NCBI GenBank assembly: GCA_021234155.1
Contig: JAJEKV010000293.1
Coordinates: 312,001 to 376,000, forward strand
Length of the DNA stretch: 64,000 bases
Source: Isoetes taiwanensis
Lineage: Eukaryota > Streptophyta > Lycopodiopsida > Isoetales > Isoetaceae
Direction of reading: 5' to 3'
Part shown: in pieces, positions 22,330 through 33,148 of the stretch
Numbering within the stretch: position 1 is the stretch's first letter
How the letters are laid out: the number at the start of each line of letters is the position of its first letter
Notes under the pieces: generated by a model
What the model was told of the DNA's origin: nothing
The model's input: the letters and a program-made list of their open reading frames with translations, nothing else
Databases searched by the model: none
Position numbers and translations under genes: made by a program

Positions 22330-23040
22330 GGCAATATATTCTTGGGCAATATATTCTTGGGCCTTGCTAAGAACAAGTGTTCCAATTGTTTCCATATGGC
22401 TTGGTCATTTTCTTTGTGAAAACATGATAAAAAAAATGTCAAGTAGCTAATTCTAGGCCTCAAATTAAACCATGGATCTAGGAAATAACTTACTAAGCTG
22501 AGTGATGTCACTAGCTCAGATAAGTTTATTGCTATGCTATAACCTCCAGATATTCCAATTGGAGATTTAATACTCCTAGCTTTTCCAACATAACTTGAAA
22601 CCGAAGCTATGATCAAGGACATAGTTCATGGCAAGAGCCCTGGCCCCGGTGGCAACTCTGGGTTTTAACCCTTCTTTTTTTTAGGGGTGGGAGGGGGGCG
22701 AGGTGTATGAAGAGGAATCTGATCGCCTTTATTTAGGGGGCATGGGTTCCTCAGGCATGGGTGCAATTAAGGCTAAACTGATAGCCTTGGTCCCAAAAGT
22801 AGATATGCCCTCCACATTTTTGGATTGGAGGCCTCTTTCTCGGACAAACTTCTCACATAAAATCTTGACAGATATTTTGGTAAATAGGTTGAAAGCCATT
22901 CTTCAAAAATCCATTAATCCAGTCAATCCGCTTTTTTTCCTGTTAGAAGTAACATGATAACTTCATAGGGGCACATGAGGGCTTGCATTGGAAATATGCC
23001 TCTATATAAAATTGTATGCTTCTTAAGCATGACTTCAAAC
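22330..23040 (+). pseudogene. L1-type LINE reverse transcriptase, upstream half
   Basis: The frames give HGKSPGPGGNSGF near 22,629, the GKAPGPDG box that opens plant LINE reverse transcriptase. Then come IKAKLIALVPKVDMPSTF and KILTDILVNRLKAIL (finger region), and finally GAHEGLHWKYAS and LLKHDFK just before 23,040. Stops and frame changes are frequent. The protein breaks off exactly at the insertion at 23,041 and resumes at 45,493 with RAYDTID, so this is one LINE cut in two. The start of homology is uncertain; the endonuclease is not recognised upstream. Confidence 0.8.
23036..23040 (+). other. target-site duplication caaac (left)
   Basis: caaac directly precedes TGTGATG at 23,041 and is repeated at 45,488-45,492 directly after CATCACA. 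It lies inside the interrupted LINE reading frame, which confirms an insertion. Confidence 0.9.
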
Positions 23041-23886
23041 TGTGATGCTCCCAGAACCTATACGATGCTCCCATCGTATAAATAGGGGTATTCCCCTCCC
23101 ATGGCGACTACATCACCATGAAAGGGCCCTCCGTCTAACTCGGACCATTTGGGATGACCAAGTGTCCGGGCGAGGAACACGTAGGTGCCATTCGTCCCAC
23201 GTCCTCTATGGGAATCCTATACAGCGGAAGCGTACATACATGTTAGCAGACATCAATCATGCTCAAAATAATATACCACCACGAAGGGTGGGCCATCCAT
23301 CATCATCAACTAAATAGCAATACAACACATTACATAGCAATATACCATAAGTAAGGCTCTACTCTGGGCTCAGACTCCATGGGGGTCGACTGACGGACAT
23401 GGCCTCAAGATATCAGAAAACAGAGGTATAACATGGTGCACACTTTGCAGATAGGCTGAAACATGCTATGGCGTGATTGTAGCCCTCCGGAGATGCAATC
23501 CCATGGAATCAACCTATGAGACTACTCCGGGTTACATCTCCCCGGTCCGATGAGGCAGGTCAGGCAGTAACCCCACGTCTGTATCCGACTTTAACCCCCC
23601 AAAATCCATAGGCTGCTCGGCACACGCATCGAGTCTAGGACATCCCTATAGGTACTTGTCTCGCGATCCAGGTGGTGTCAGACCCATACCCGACCCCAAC
23701 GTGAGGACCGACTATAAGCCTAGCACACTATAGGAGCCCCAGTAGCCGCGCTCAGCAAGGCTCCACCTCCCCTTTTCCATCCTACTCGTTATCTGGTGTT
23801 GAATCACAATATCGCATCCACAGCCAGGTGGGCTTTTGTGCACAGGCTGCAGTTACTGGGTTTTAAGGGTTCTATCTAGGAACATC
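23041..23886 (-). mobile_element. solo LTR, reverse orientation, right part of the LTR
   Basis: Together with 44,904-45,487 this is a roughly 1.43-kb LTR bounded by TGTGATG...CATCACA and caaac duplications. On the minus strand it resembles the Gypsy LTRs inserted in it: its first bases (minus strand from 45,487) read tgtgatgttccagg against tgtgacgttccagg, and the block at about 23,510-23,570 is the complement of LTR sequence near 24,890-24,960. It is therefore a related family, left as a solo LTR, later split at 23,886/23,887. No internal element sequence remains. Confidence 0.78.
23882..23886 (+). other. target-site duplication acatc (left)
   Basis: acatc precedes the first Gypsy LTR and recurs at 44,899-44,903 directly after the last one, so the triple-LTR array behaves as a single insertion. 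Confidence 0.9.
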
Positions 23887-25453
23887 TGTGACGTTCCAGG
23901 GGAATATACGCTATGAATACGTATATTCCTGGACCCGTCACCATACAAGTCTACCTATGTAGACTTGTATACCCTAGAATGTGGCAAAGGGTGCACATCT
24001 AAGTTAATTGTTTAACTTAGATAACCTTAGGATAAGGCCCTTTTCCACATGGCCTTATCCTATTGGGCAACCGCCACACGGCCCCATCCTAGTGGTGCCA
24101 CGTGGCATCCTATGTGGACCTAACTTATATTGGATGGAACCCTAACCCTAGGCCTCTTTCCAGCCTATCTCCCAGGGTAGATTCGTTCTTGGAAGGAGAG
24201 TAGCTTCACTCAATTCGGAGATCATGGAGATGCCCAGGTTTGGAGGGAGTGCTTCAGGAGCAGGTATGTAGGGTAGTAGTCATAGTAGTTCATCTGGAAT
24301 TAGCATTCCAGATGAGTTAGTATCTTGTATCTAGGGTAGAGCCATCCTAGAACCCTCATGCATCATCTTGAACCCTAATCAAGGAACCCTAACTGTAAGT
24401 TAGATTTGTATGATTAGGTTAAGATGTTCTTATGATTATTCTCATGATGTGATGATTTTGTGATGATGGTTGATCATGTTTGCTCCTCTTGTATTGGGAA
24501 GGGGGGTAGAGACCTAGAGCCATATGTAGTATGCTCCTAGATTAGATCCCTTAGTTCCTATTAGTTGCGGCCTGTGCATAGGAGCCCACCAGGCTATGGA
24601 GGCTATGAAATGACTCAGCACCACATAACGGGGCTAGAGGCAATGTGGAGGGAGGATCCCTGCCGAGTGGGGACTACGGGGGATCCCATAGTGGACTGGA
24701 CTTATGGTCGGTCATTTCGTGTGGGCCGAGCATGGGTCCGGACACCTCTGGGGCAATGGTGACGCCACCGCCTCCCGAGAGTTGCAAGTGTCGGCTTGGC
24801 TCTCGTTTTGGGGGTTAAGTCGGGTGCAGAATCGTGTGTCGCCACGATTCTCTAGCCGCCTACCGGAACCTCTAGACCACGGGGAAGGGGAGATGCAACC
24901 CTTCTGCCTCATCGGACCGGGGAGATGCAACACGGAGTAGTCCCGATGGGTGATGCCATGGGATTGCGTATCCAGAAGGCTAGAGTCATGCCAGAGCCTG
25001 ATTTAGCCCATCTGCAAAGTATGCATAGGAGGGGCGGATGGAGTGGTCAACCCTAGCCATTGTCTTATGCCAGCCCTCGCCATTGCTATGATTCGGTCTG
25101 CTCTATCTTGAGGCCTAGCCGGTCAGTCATCCTCCTTACGAGTCTGAGCCTGGGTAGGAGCTATCATATTTTATAGTTTATGATTATCATCTTTGCACTT
25201 ATGGATGTGTGATGGCTACCCTTCGAGGTAGTATTTATATGTTTGATGCTAGTTCTAACGAGTTTGTCGCTTTCGCTGTATAGGAGCCCATAGGGGAAGG
25301 GTGCGCAAGACACCTTCGTGTCCCCTCCCCGCACTAGGGTCACCTTAGAGTGCGGGGGTAGACGGAAGGGGCTTTGTCGCGGTTGTTGAGGGCGGACGGG
25401 GATTTTTTTGCGAGAGTGTACTAGGGCAGGCCGTATGTTTAGCGAGGGTCACA
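23887..25453 (+). repeat. LTR 1 of the Gypsy array
   Basis: 1,567 bp. It starts tgtgacgttccagg and ends gagggtcaca. Compared with LTR 2 it lacks about 80 bp near 24,175 and shows scattered differences, so it is the most diverged of the three by eye. It carries the same U3 hairpin cluster and G-box. Confidence 0.92.
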
Positions 25454-25700
25454 ATGGTAGTATGGGCGATGTTCTTGGTTGACCAGGAACTAGCACTGAC
25501 CATAACCATGAAAGTAGTCTAACAGGCCTATAGGAGTGTGAAATAAAAATTTCCACCATCGAACCTCGAAAATAGGGGAAAAATTTTTCTCCTAGGTTCC
25601 GAAATTAGGTTAAGTGTTAGACGAAGAAATGAATGAGTCAAATTCACCTTCTAGTAAATTTGAAGTGAAAATTATGCATCTGCATCAAATTTCGCCTTCT
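25454..25700 (+). other. leader of copy 1, joined to gag by a deletion
   Basis: It follows the leader of copy 2 up to the 'gcatcaaattt' phrase, then jumps at about 25,694-25,702 to sequence equivalent to position 38,184. About 5.4 kb, including the H3-like gene and two ORFs, is absent. Confidence 0.85.
25455..25467 (+). other. degenerate primer-binding site of copy 1
   Basis: tggtagtatgggc occupies the place of the intact tggtatcagagc in copy 2. Confidence 0.7.
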
Positions 25701-26520
25701 AGTGCTATGAGCAACGTATGGAAGACGAGGAAATTGGGCCAGTTCTCAGGGAAAGACAGGTCAGGCATGGAAGCTGAAGCTTGGCTTGATGAAATGGAAG
25801 AATTTGGCAACTCCTATGGCATGAAAGACAAGGATATAGGGAAAGTTGCTACAGCTAACCTCATTGGACCAGCAAGGATTTGATGGAAAGGATATGCGAA
25901 ATCTAACAAGCTGAAAAGGAACAATTGCAGATTCAAGACCTTCAGCAAGGCTTTTCGCAAGCACTATGTGCCAAGATCTCATACTAGCAAAGCGAGATCC
26001 AAAGTAGGTTCTGAGATTGAACTGTGGTACCTTGTCAGTAGCAAAGTATACAGAGGAATTCATGCGGCTCAGGCTCCATGTTCCCGGAGTCTCGGAAAGG
26101 CAAGCGGTTGATACCTACATTGAGGGGTTGAACAGCAATATCAAAAGGCTTGTTCGAGCAATCAACCCAAGGTCAGTTGCAGAAGACGAAGATAAAGCTA
26201 TAAGTTTGGAGGAAGCACCAGCAACCCCAGCGGAGAAACAGTTGCCCTTCAGGGGTAAGGCTTCAGGGCAATACCAGGGACAATATCAGAGTAAGCAACC
26301 AGCAGCTACACCATCAGGAGGCCAGTAGCAAGGTAAGGGTCAGAGTAAAGCCTTTGGGGACCGTAAGCCACAGAATGCATCAGTGGGCAGTGCACTAAAG
26401 CGTCTTCTAGACAGTCTGTCGAAGGAGAAGAGACAGGAATGTATCGAGAAGAAGCTATGTTTTAGGTGCTTCCAGCTAGGGCACCGAACACATGATTGTC
26501 CATTCGTCATGCAGGCAGCT
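25701..26520 (+). pseudogene. Gypsy gag of copy 1, broken
   Basis: Gag forms the capsid that holds element RNA. Here it begins at MSNVWKTRKLGQFSGKD, missing the N-terminal Ser-rich part present in copy 2. Retrotrans_gag sequence (EAWLDEMEEF; LRLHVPGVSERQAVDTYIEG) is followed by a Gln/Gly-rich linker and the zinc knuckle CFRCFQLGHRTHDC near 26,459-26,500 (CX2CX4HX4C intact). Breaks: TGA at 25,881, indels near 25,990-26,020 and TAG at 26,326. Confidence 0.88.
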
Positions 26521-29500
26521 TTGGCAGAGCTTGGGGATTGGGATTCTTTAACAGAAGCGGACGAAGACGACGACCAGCATGAAGCCCAGGATTTCATAGA
26601 TGGTGAGTGCCATATATGTGCAAACATTGAGTCAGGTGATATTGAAAATCAGTCGACAGTCATTGCGGCTGATGGCATCATAGATAGTAATCCATATGTA
26701 GTCCTCATAGATACAGGTAGCTCTCACAATTTTGCATCTCCTAGGTTGGCTGCCCTAATGAAGAACAAGGTATTGAAATCTAAGCCAAGGCCAGTCAGCA
26801 TGGCCAATGGTGCTATCCGTCACATTAAGGGGAGGAGGATCACATTTGATATAGACTTTAGTGGAAGTAAGTGGCCAATGGGGGCAGAAGTCATGGATAT
26901 CGGAAAGTACGATCTTATAGTGGGAATGGAATTCTTGAAGCCAGCCAAAGCCATGATCGATCAGGATCAAGAATGAAGTCGCCATGGCGGCACTTGGGGA
27001 CGACAACAAATTTATAGTGAAAGGTAAGAAGGTAGCTTCTCTTATGCAGTGTATTTCTTTGAAGCAGCTAAGGAAGAGTATAGAAAGGAATAAGGTGGAT
27101 TACATCTTGAGGTTGGAATCAATTGAGCCAAGCAAACAGGATGGAAGTGACCAAAAGGGGAATCAGTTGCCCAAGCAGATAGCAAGGCTTATTTCAGAGT
27201 TTAAGGATGTATTCCCGGATGAAATCCGGCAGCTACCACCTTATAGGGGTGTGGAATGTGAGATCACATTAGCTCAGGATCTGAAGCCTACCAAGAAGGC
27301 CCCGTATAGAATGAGCACCCGAATTGATTGAGCTCAAGAAGCAGCTCCAGGAATTGCTTGAGCTTGGTTTTATTAGAGCAAGTGTGTCTCCTTTTGGAGC
27401 ACCTATACTCTTCGTGAAGAAGAAAGATGGGAGCTTAAGAATGTGCATAGACTATCGCCAGCTCAACAAGCAGACGATAAAGAATAATAAGTATGCATTG
27501 CCAAGGGCAGATGATTTAATGGACCAGCTCCAAGGAGCAAAGGTATTCTCTAAAATTGATTTGAGGTCAAGGTACCATCAGATAAGAATAAAATAAGAGG
27601 ATATCCATAAGACCGCCTTTAGAACGCGGTATGGTCACTTTGAGTTTACACTAATGCCCTTTGGTTTGTCGAACGCTCCAACAACTTTCATGCGCCTCAT
27701 GAACGACATCTTCAGGGATTTCTTGGATGAGTTTGTTATTGTTTTCTTCGACGACATTCTAGTCTACAGCAAGTCCATTGAAGAGCATTGTCAGCATTTG
27801 AGGAAAGTGTTGGAGAAGTTGAGACGTCATCGGTTGTATGGGAAGCTCTCCAAGTGCCACTTTGCAACAGGTCGAGTGGAATACTTGGGGCATGTGGTAA
27901 CATCCGAGGGAATTTCTACAGATCCGTCTAAGATTGAGGCAATAGTTGATTGGCCAGCTCCAAGGAATGTGGCAGAAGTAAGAAGCTTTCTCGGGTTGGC
28001 GGGATATTACAGAAAGTTCGTGAAGGACTTTGCTAAGTGGGCGTCCCCTTTGTCGGACCTCACCAAGGCCAAGAAAATTAAGGATTGGACTAACCATTGG
28101 TTAGAGAAAGTTCAAGCTTCCTTTGAGAAGCTTAAGGAGGCCTTAACAACAGCTCCAGTGCGTGTTCTCCCAGATCCGAGTAAAGATAAGTTGGTAGCAA
28201 CGGATGCAAGCAAGATAGCAACAGGGGCTGTCTTGATGCAAGAAGGAAGGGTAGTCGCCTACGACTCGAAGAAGATGAACGACGCCGAGCAACGCTACCC
28301 AACCCATGATCAGGAGCTGCTAGCCATTATCAGAGCATTAAGGATATGGAGGCATTATTTGCTGGGAAGGAAGTTTCAGTTAGATACTGATCACCAGAGC
28401 CTCCAGTATCTTTTCACCCAGCCACTCCTCAACCTAAGGCAAAGGAGGTGGATGGAATTTCTTGAGGAGTATGATTTTGATATAGTGTATAAGCCCAGCA
28501 AGCTTAATGTTGTGGCAGATGCTCTCTCTAGGAGACCATTTGAGACAAGAACGCATTGTAATGCGATTTCCACCCTTTCGAGTGAGTTTGGCAAGCAGAT
28601 TGAGGAGACCTTGCCATCGGATGAAGAATTCAAGGAGGTATGGGAAAGCCTCTCGAGGGAAGCTAGAACAAATAAGGAACGGGAAGCTTTCAAGCATTAT
28701 AAGAAGGAAGGCAACCTGTTGTATCATAAACATAAGTTGTGTGTTCCCGAATCATCAGGGGTAATGAAGCTAATTCTTCATGACACACACAACAGCCCAA
28801 TAGCAGGGCATGAGGGCTTTATGAAGACCTATTTCAAGATTTGAAGTAGTTATTTCTGGCCAGGAATGAAGAGGCAGATAGCTAGATATATTCGGGATTG
28901 CCAGTTGTGTCAGCAGACCAAAGCGGAGCAGCTTCGGATTCCAGGTGCCTTAGAGCCATTGGGAGTGCCAAATGCTAAGTGGGAGGTCATAAGTATGGAT
29001 TTTATTACAGGACTTCCTAGAACTCTTCGAGGCAAGGACGCATTGATGGTTGTCGTAGACAAGTTATCTAAGATGGCACATTTTGAGCCTTGTAAAACTA
29101 CGGACACCGCATTAGATACTGCCAAGTTATTTGTAAAGGAGATTTTTAGACTCCATGGCATGCCTCGGGAGATAATATCTGACAGAGATTCTAAGTTTAT
29201 GAGTGCTTTTTGGCAGGACCTCTTTAGCACCATTCAGACGAAGCTCTCCATGAGCACGGCATATCATCCCCAAACAGATGGTCAGACGGAGAGGACGAAT
29301 CGAATCATTGAAGACATGCTTCGAAGCTATGTGTGGAATAAGCAATCCAAGTGGGATGAGTACATCCACTTGGTGGAATTCGCCTATAATAGTGCCAAAC
29401 AGAAGTCATCCCAGATGTCTCCTTTCATGGTAAATTACGAGTACCAGTGCCTAACCCCGGATACTTGGCACAATCCTGTGTCAAAGGTTGAAGTATCCCA

Positions 29501-30078
29501 GCCAGATGTTAGGAGATATCAAAGACCGGGTGGAAGAAGTAAGGGGTTACTTATTGGCAGCAAGAAGTCGGCAGAAGAGTGTGGCCGACAGGCACAGGAC
29601 CGTAAGAGAGTTTAAGGTAGGCGATAGCGTGTGGTTGAAGATCAAGGTTAAGCAAGCTAAGCTTTGGATTGGGAGTTGCAAGAAGCTTGCCCCTAGGTGG
29701 GCCGGTCCGTTCAAGATTTTGGAGAGAGTGGGCTCCCAAGCCTACAAGTTGGATCTTCCGGCCCATCTTAAAGTTCACAAGGTCTTCCACGTAAGTTTAT
29801 TAAAAAGGCACAATCCTAACCCTGAGGAGGTCTTGGATACTCAAACTTTGTTGGAAATGACGGAGGAGCAAGTGGAAATTGTGCCTGAATTACTTCTTGA
29901 TAAGTCATTCAAGAAGACTAGGAGGTCTCAGTTCCTCCAGTATTTGGTCAAGTGGAAGACGCGACATGGGTATTGAAGCAGGATTTGGAGAAGCAATACC
30001 TAGAGTTTATGAAGGAGTTTGATGGGCGAGTCGCCTCCAGGCTTGGTCGAACCCGAATTTGCCGGGAGGTTAGCTAGT
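26521..30078 (+). pseudogene. Gypsy pol of copy 1: protease, RT, RNase H, integrase, chromodomain
   Basis: The frame continues from the zinc knuckle into the protease (LIDTGSSHNFAS, near 26,705). Reverse transcriptase follows, with [16 protein letters not shown] and the catalytic FFDDILVYS near 27,745. RNase H has [12 protein letters not shown] and TDHQSLQYL. Integrase shows the HHCC zinc finger, MDFITGLP (first Asp), SDRDSKF (second Asp) and QTERTNR (Glu). The tail at about 29,940-30,020 is a chromodomain: YLVKWK, then in another frame DATWVLKQDLEKQY. Breaks: frameshift near 26,965, TAA 27,594 (RT), TGA 28,842 and frameshifts near 29,500-29,620 and 29,965. Confidence 0.92.
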
Positions 30079-30937
30079 ATGTTTGTTAGTTAGCCTTAAG
30101 CCCGCTCATGCATTCTAGTTAGTAGGGTGCATGTGCCGAATCTTGGATCGTGTGGGCTTATGATGGGATACTTTTTAGGGCATTCTCTAGGCCACACGCA
30201 CAGAGGTGCGCATGACCATTAGGGTCATGTGAGTGAGGAATGAGGCATGGTGGGCGATGATGGGACATCGATCGGATGATCTCTATGTCACGATGCGGGG
30301 TGCGAACACCTGGCCGTAGGAGGGTCATGGTGAAATTCAAGTGATCATGCGCGATGATGGGATCGTGAGACGTTCCCTAGCTTGAAACCCTCGGGGGCAT
30401 GATGCCTTTGGGGTGTACTCGACCGGGCATCGTGGTGTGCAGGTAGCACTTGATCATGGGCGATGATAGGATCGTCTTAAATGGTCCTTAGCTCAAATCC
30501 GAAAGGGCCATGATCTTGTGCAAGGTAGTAGGGTAACCTTGAGCTAGTAGTTCGGCTCAAGGAGGTAGGTAAGGGGGGTGGTCCCCTAAAACCACAAATT
30601 TATTAATTAAACTAACGTAATGTGCTCCTTGTGCACGCAAGTAAGAGGCGGGCATCGAGGAGGGGCGCATTATGAGAGGATAGGGGGAGCCATAATTTAG
30701 ATTATGAACCCTAATAACTCTTATAGTAATATTTCCTAATTATTATAAGAAGTATCTTGTTAAGGCTATATAATTTTGTATAAGTACAAATATAGCCTAA
30801 ATTTTGGCAATTAACTTTTAATAGCAAGTTGACCGTTTAAATTGATTAAAGTGTATGTTATGTTGTTTTGCAGGCATAAGGTAGGTTAGTCACCTTAGCG
30901 CAATGCTGAGGACAGCATTGTCCTAAGGGGAAGAGAA
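30079..30937 (+). other. 3' non-coding part of copy 1 with degenerate repeats
   Basis: Two diverged blocks of about 110 bp recur (words 'gatcatgNgcgatgat', 'ggatcgt', 'ccttagct'). An 8-bp perfect hairpin at 30,901-30,920 (caatgctg/cagcattg, 4-base loop) lies directly before the polypurine tract. Confidence 0.6.
30925..30937 (+). other. polypurine tract of copy 1
   Basis: aaggggaagagaa directly abuts the TGTGACG start of LTR 2, the expected place for plus-strand priming. Confidence 0.88.
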
Positions 30938-31158
30938 TGTGACGTTCCAGGGGAATATACGCTATGAATACGTATATTCCTGGACCCGTCACCATACAAG
31001 TCTACCTATGTAGACTTGTATACCCTAGAATGTGGCAAAGGGTGCACATCTAAGTTAATTGTTTAACTTAGATAACCTTAGGATAAGGCCCTTTTCCACA
31101 TGGCCTTATCCTATTGGGCAACCGCCACACGACCCCATCCTAGTGGTGCCACGTGGCA
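30938..31158 (+). promoter_or_regulatory. hairpin cluster and G-box at the LTR start
   Basis: Four inverted repeats stand in a row: an imperfect stem at 30,939-30,993 (gtgacg/cgtcac outer, gaatatacg/cgtatattc inner); tacaagtctac with its complement at 30,995-31,020; ctaagttaa/ttaacttag at 31,050-31,071; and aggataaggcc/ggccttatcct at 31,080-31,112. A 12-bp palindrome tgccacgtggca at 31,147-31,158 contains a CACGTG G-box, a bZIP/bHLH target in plants. All recur in the other two LTRs, so they are a property of the family. Confidence 0.75.
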
Positions 31159-32573
31159 TCCTATGTGGACCTAACTTATATTGGCTGGAACCCTAATCCT
31201 AGGCCTCTTTCCGCCCTAGCTCCCGTGAGAGACTCATCGCACTTTTCGAAACCTCGTTTGAGTATCGATTCTTATGGCATAGAGTGGTGTAGCAGCCCCC
31301 TGAGGGTAGATTTGTTCTTGGAAGGAGAGCAGCTTCACTCAATTCGAAGATCATGGAGACGCCCGGGTTTGGAGGGAGTGCTTCAGGAGCAGGTATGTAG
31401 GGTAGTAGTCATAGTAGTTCATCTGGAATTAGCATTCCAGATGAGTTAGTATCTTGTATCTAGGGTAGAGCCATCCTAGAACCCTCATGCATCATCTTGA
31501 ACCCTAATCAAGGAACCCTAACTGTAAGTTAGATTTGTATGATTAGGTTAAGATGTTCTTATGATTATTCTCATGATGTGATGATTATGTGATGATGGTT
31601 GATCATGTTTGCTCCTCTTGTATTGGGAAGAGGGGTAGAGACCTAGAGCCATATGTAGTATGCTCCTAGATTAGATCCCTTAGTTCCTATTAGTTGCGGC
31701 CTGTGCATAGGAGCCCACCAGGCTATGGAGGCTATGAAATGACTCAGCACTACATAACGGGGCTAGAGGCAATGTGGAGGGAGGATCCCTGCCGAGTGGG
31801 GACTACGGGGGATCCCATAGTGGACTAGACTTATGGTCGGTCACTTCGTGTGGGCCGAGCATGGGTCCGACACCTCCTGGGGCAATGGTGACGCCCTGCC
31901 TCTCGAGAGTTACAAGTGTCGGCTTGGCTCTCGTTTTGGGGGGTTAAGTCGGGTACGAATCGTGTGTCGCCACGATTCTCTAGCCGCCCACGGAACCTTT
32001 AGACCCTAGGAAGGGGAGATGCAACCCTTCCTGCCTCATCGGACCAGGGAGATGCAACCTGGAGTAGTCCCGATGGGTGATGCCATGGGATTGCGTATCC
32101 GGAAGGCTAGAGTCATGCCAGAGCCTGATTTAGCCCATCTTGCAAAGTATACACAGGAGGGGCGGATGGAATGGTCAACCCTAGCCATTGTCTTATGCCA
32201 GCCCTCGCCATTGCCATGATTCGGTCTGCTCTATCTTGAGGCCTAGCCGGTCAGTCATCCTCCTTATCTGAGCCTGGGTAGGAGCTATCATATTTTATGG
32301 TTTATGATTATCATCTTTGCACTTATGGATGTGTGATGGCTACCCTTCGAGGTAGTATTTATATGTTTGATGCTAGTTCTAACGAGTTTGTCGCTTCCGC
32401 TGTATAGGAGCCCATAGGGGAAGGGCGCGCAAGACACCTTCGTGTCCCCTCCCCGCACTAGGGTCACCTTAGAGTGCGGGGTAGACGAAGGGCCTGTGCA
32501 GTTGTTGAGCCGGGCGGGGGATTTCCTGCCGAGTGTACGGCCGGGCGCCGTATGTTTAGCAGGGAGCGTCACA
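30938..32573 (+). repeat. LTR 2 of the Gypsy array (shared middle LTR)
   Basis: 1,636 bp. It serves as 3' LTR of copy 1 and 5' LTR of copy 2. It ends gggagcgtcaca directly before an intact primer-binding site. Confidence 0.93.
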
Positions 32574-32574
32574 A

Positions 32575-32586
32575 TGGTATCAGAGC
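32575..32586 (+). other. primer-binding site, initiator tRNA-Met type
   Basis: tggtatcagagc, complementary to the 3' end of plant initiator tRNA-Met, lies one base after LTR 2. Confidence 0.93.
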
Positions 32587-33148
32587 GATGTTCTTGGTTG
32601 ACCAGGAACTAGCACTGACCATAACCATGAAAGTAGTCTAACAGGCCTATAGGGGTGTGAAATAAAAATTTCCACCATCGAACCTCGAAAATAGGGGAAA
32701 CATTTTTCTCCTAGGTTCCGAAATTAGGTTAAGTGTTAGACGAAGAAATGAATGAGTCAAATTCACCTTGTAGTAAATTTGAAGTGAAAATTATGCATCT
32801 GCATCAAATTTCACCTAAAATGGGTCGAAGAATTATGCCAATCTGAGACCTGAGTGAAAAATGGCGCAAATCCATAATTAATACTTCAAACTATTAGGAA
32901 ATTTGAAAATTATAAGGTATAATACGAAATTAAGTATGTATACCAGTAATTAAATATATATTAATAATTAGGGTACACTGATGTAATTAATAAAGGGGGG
33001 GGCTAATAAGTAGGCCTATTAATGGTAGGAGAATATTCCCAGGGACCCTCCTTTTTAAATATCCCTGACACCTCATTTTCCCTCCAACCTTCCTCCACCA
33101 TATCTCTCTTGCTCAGCCTTACGTCACCCATTTTCTACACCGTTAAGT
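32587..33148 (+). other. leader of copy 2
   Basis: Non-coding and AT-rich up to about 33,000, then pyrimidine-rich. A weak TATA-like tttaaata at 33,054-33,061 lies about 90 bp before the H3-like start codon and might drive it independently of the LTR. Confidence 0.5.
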
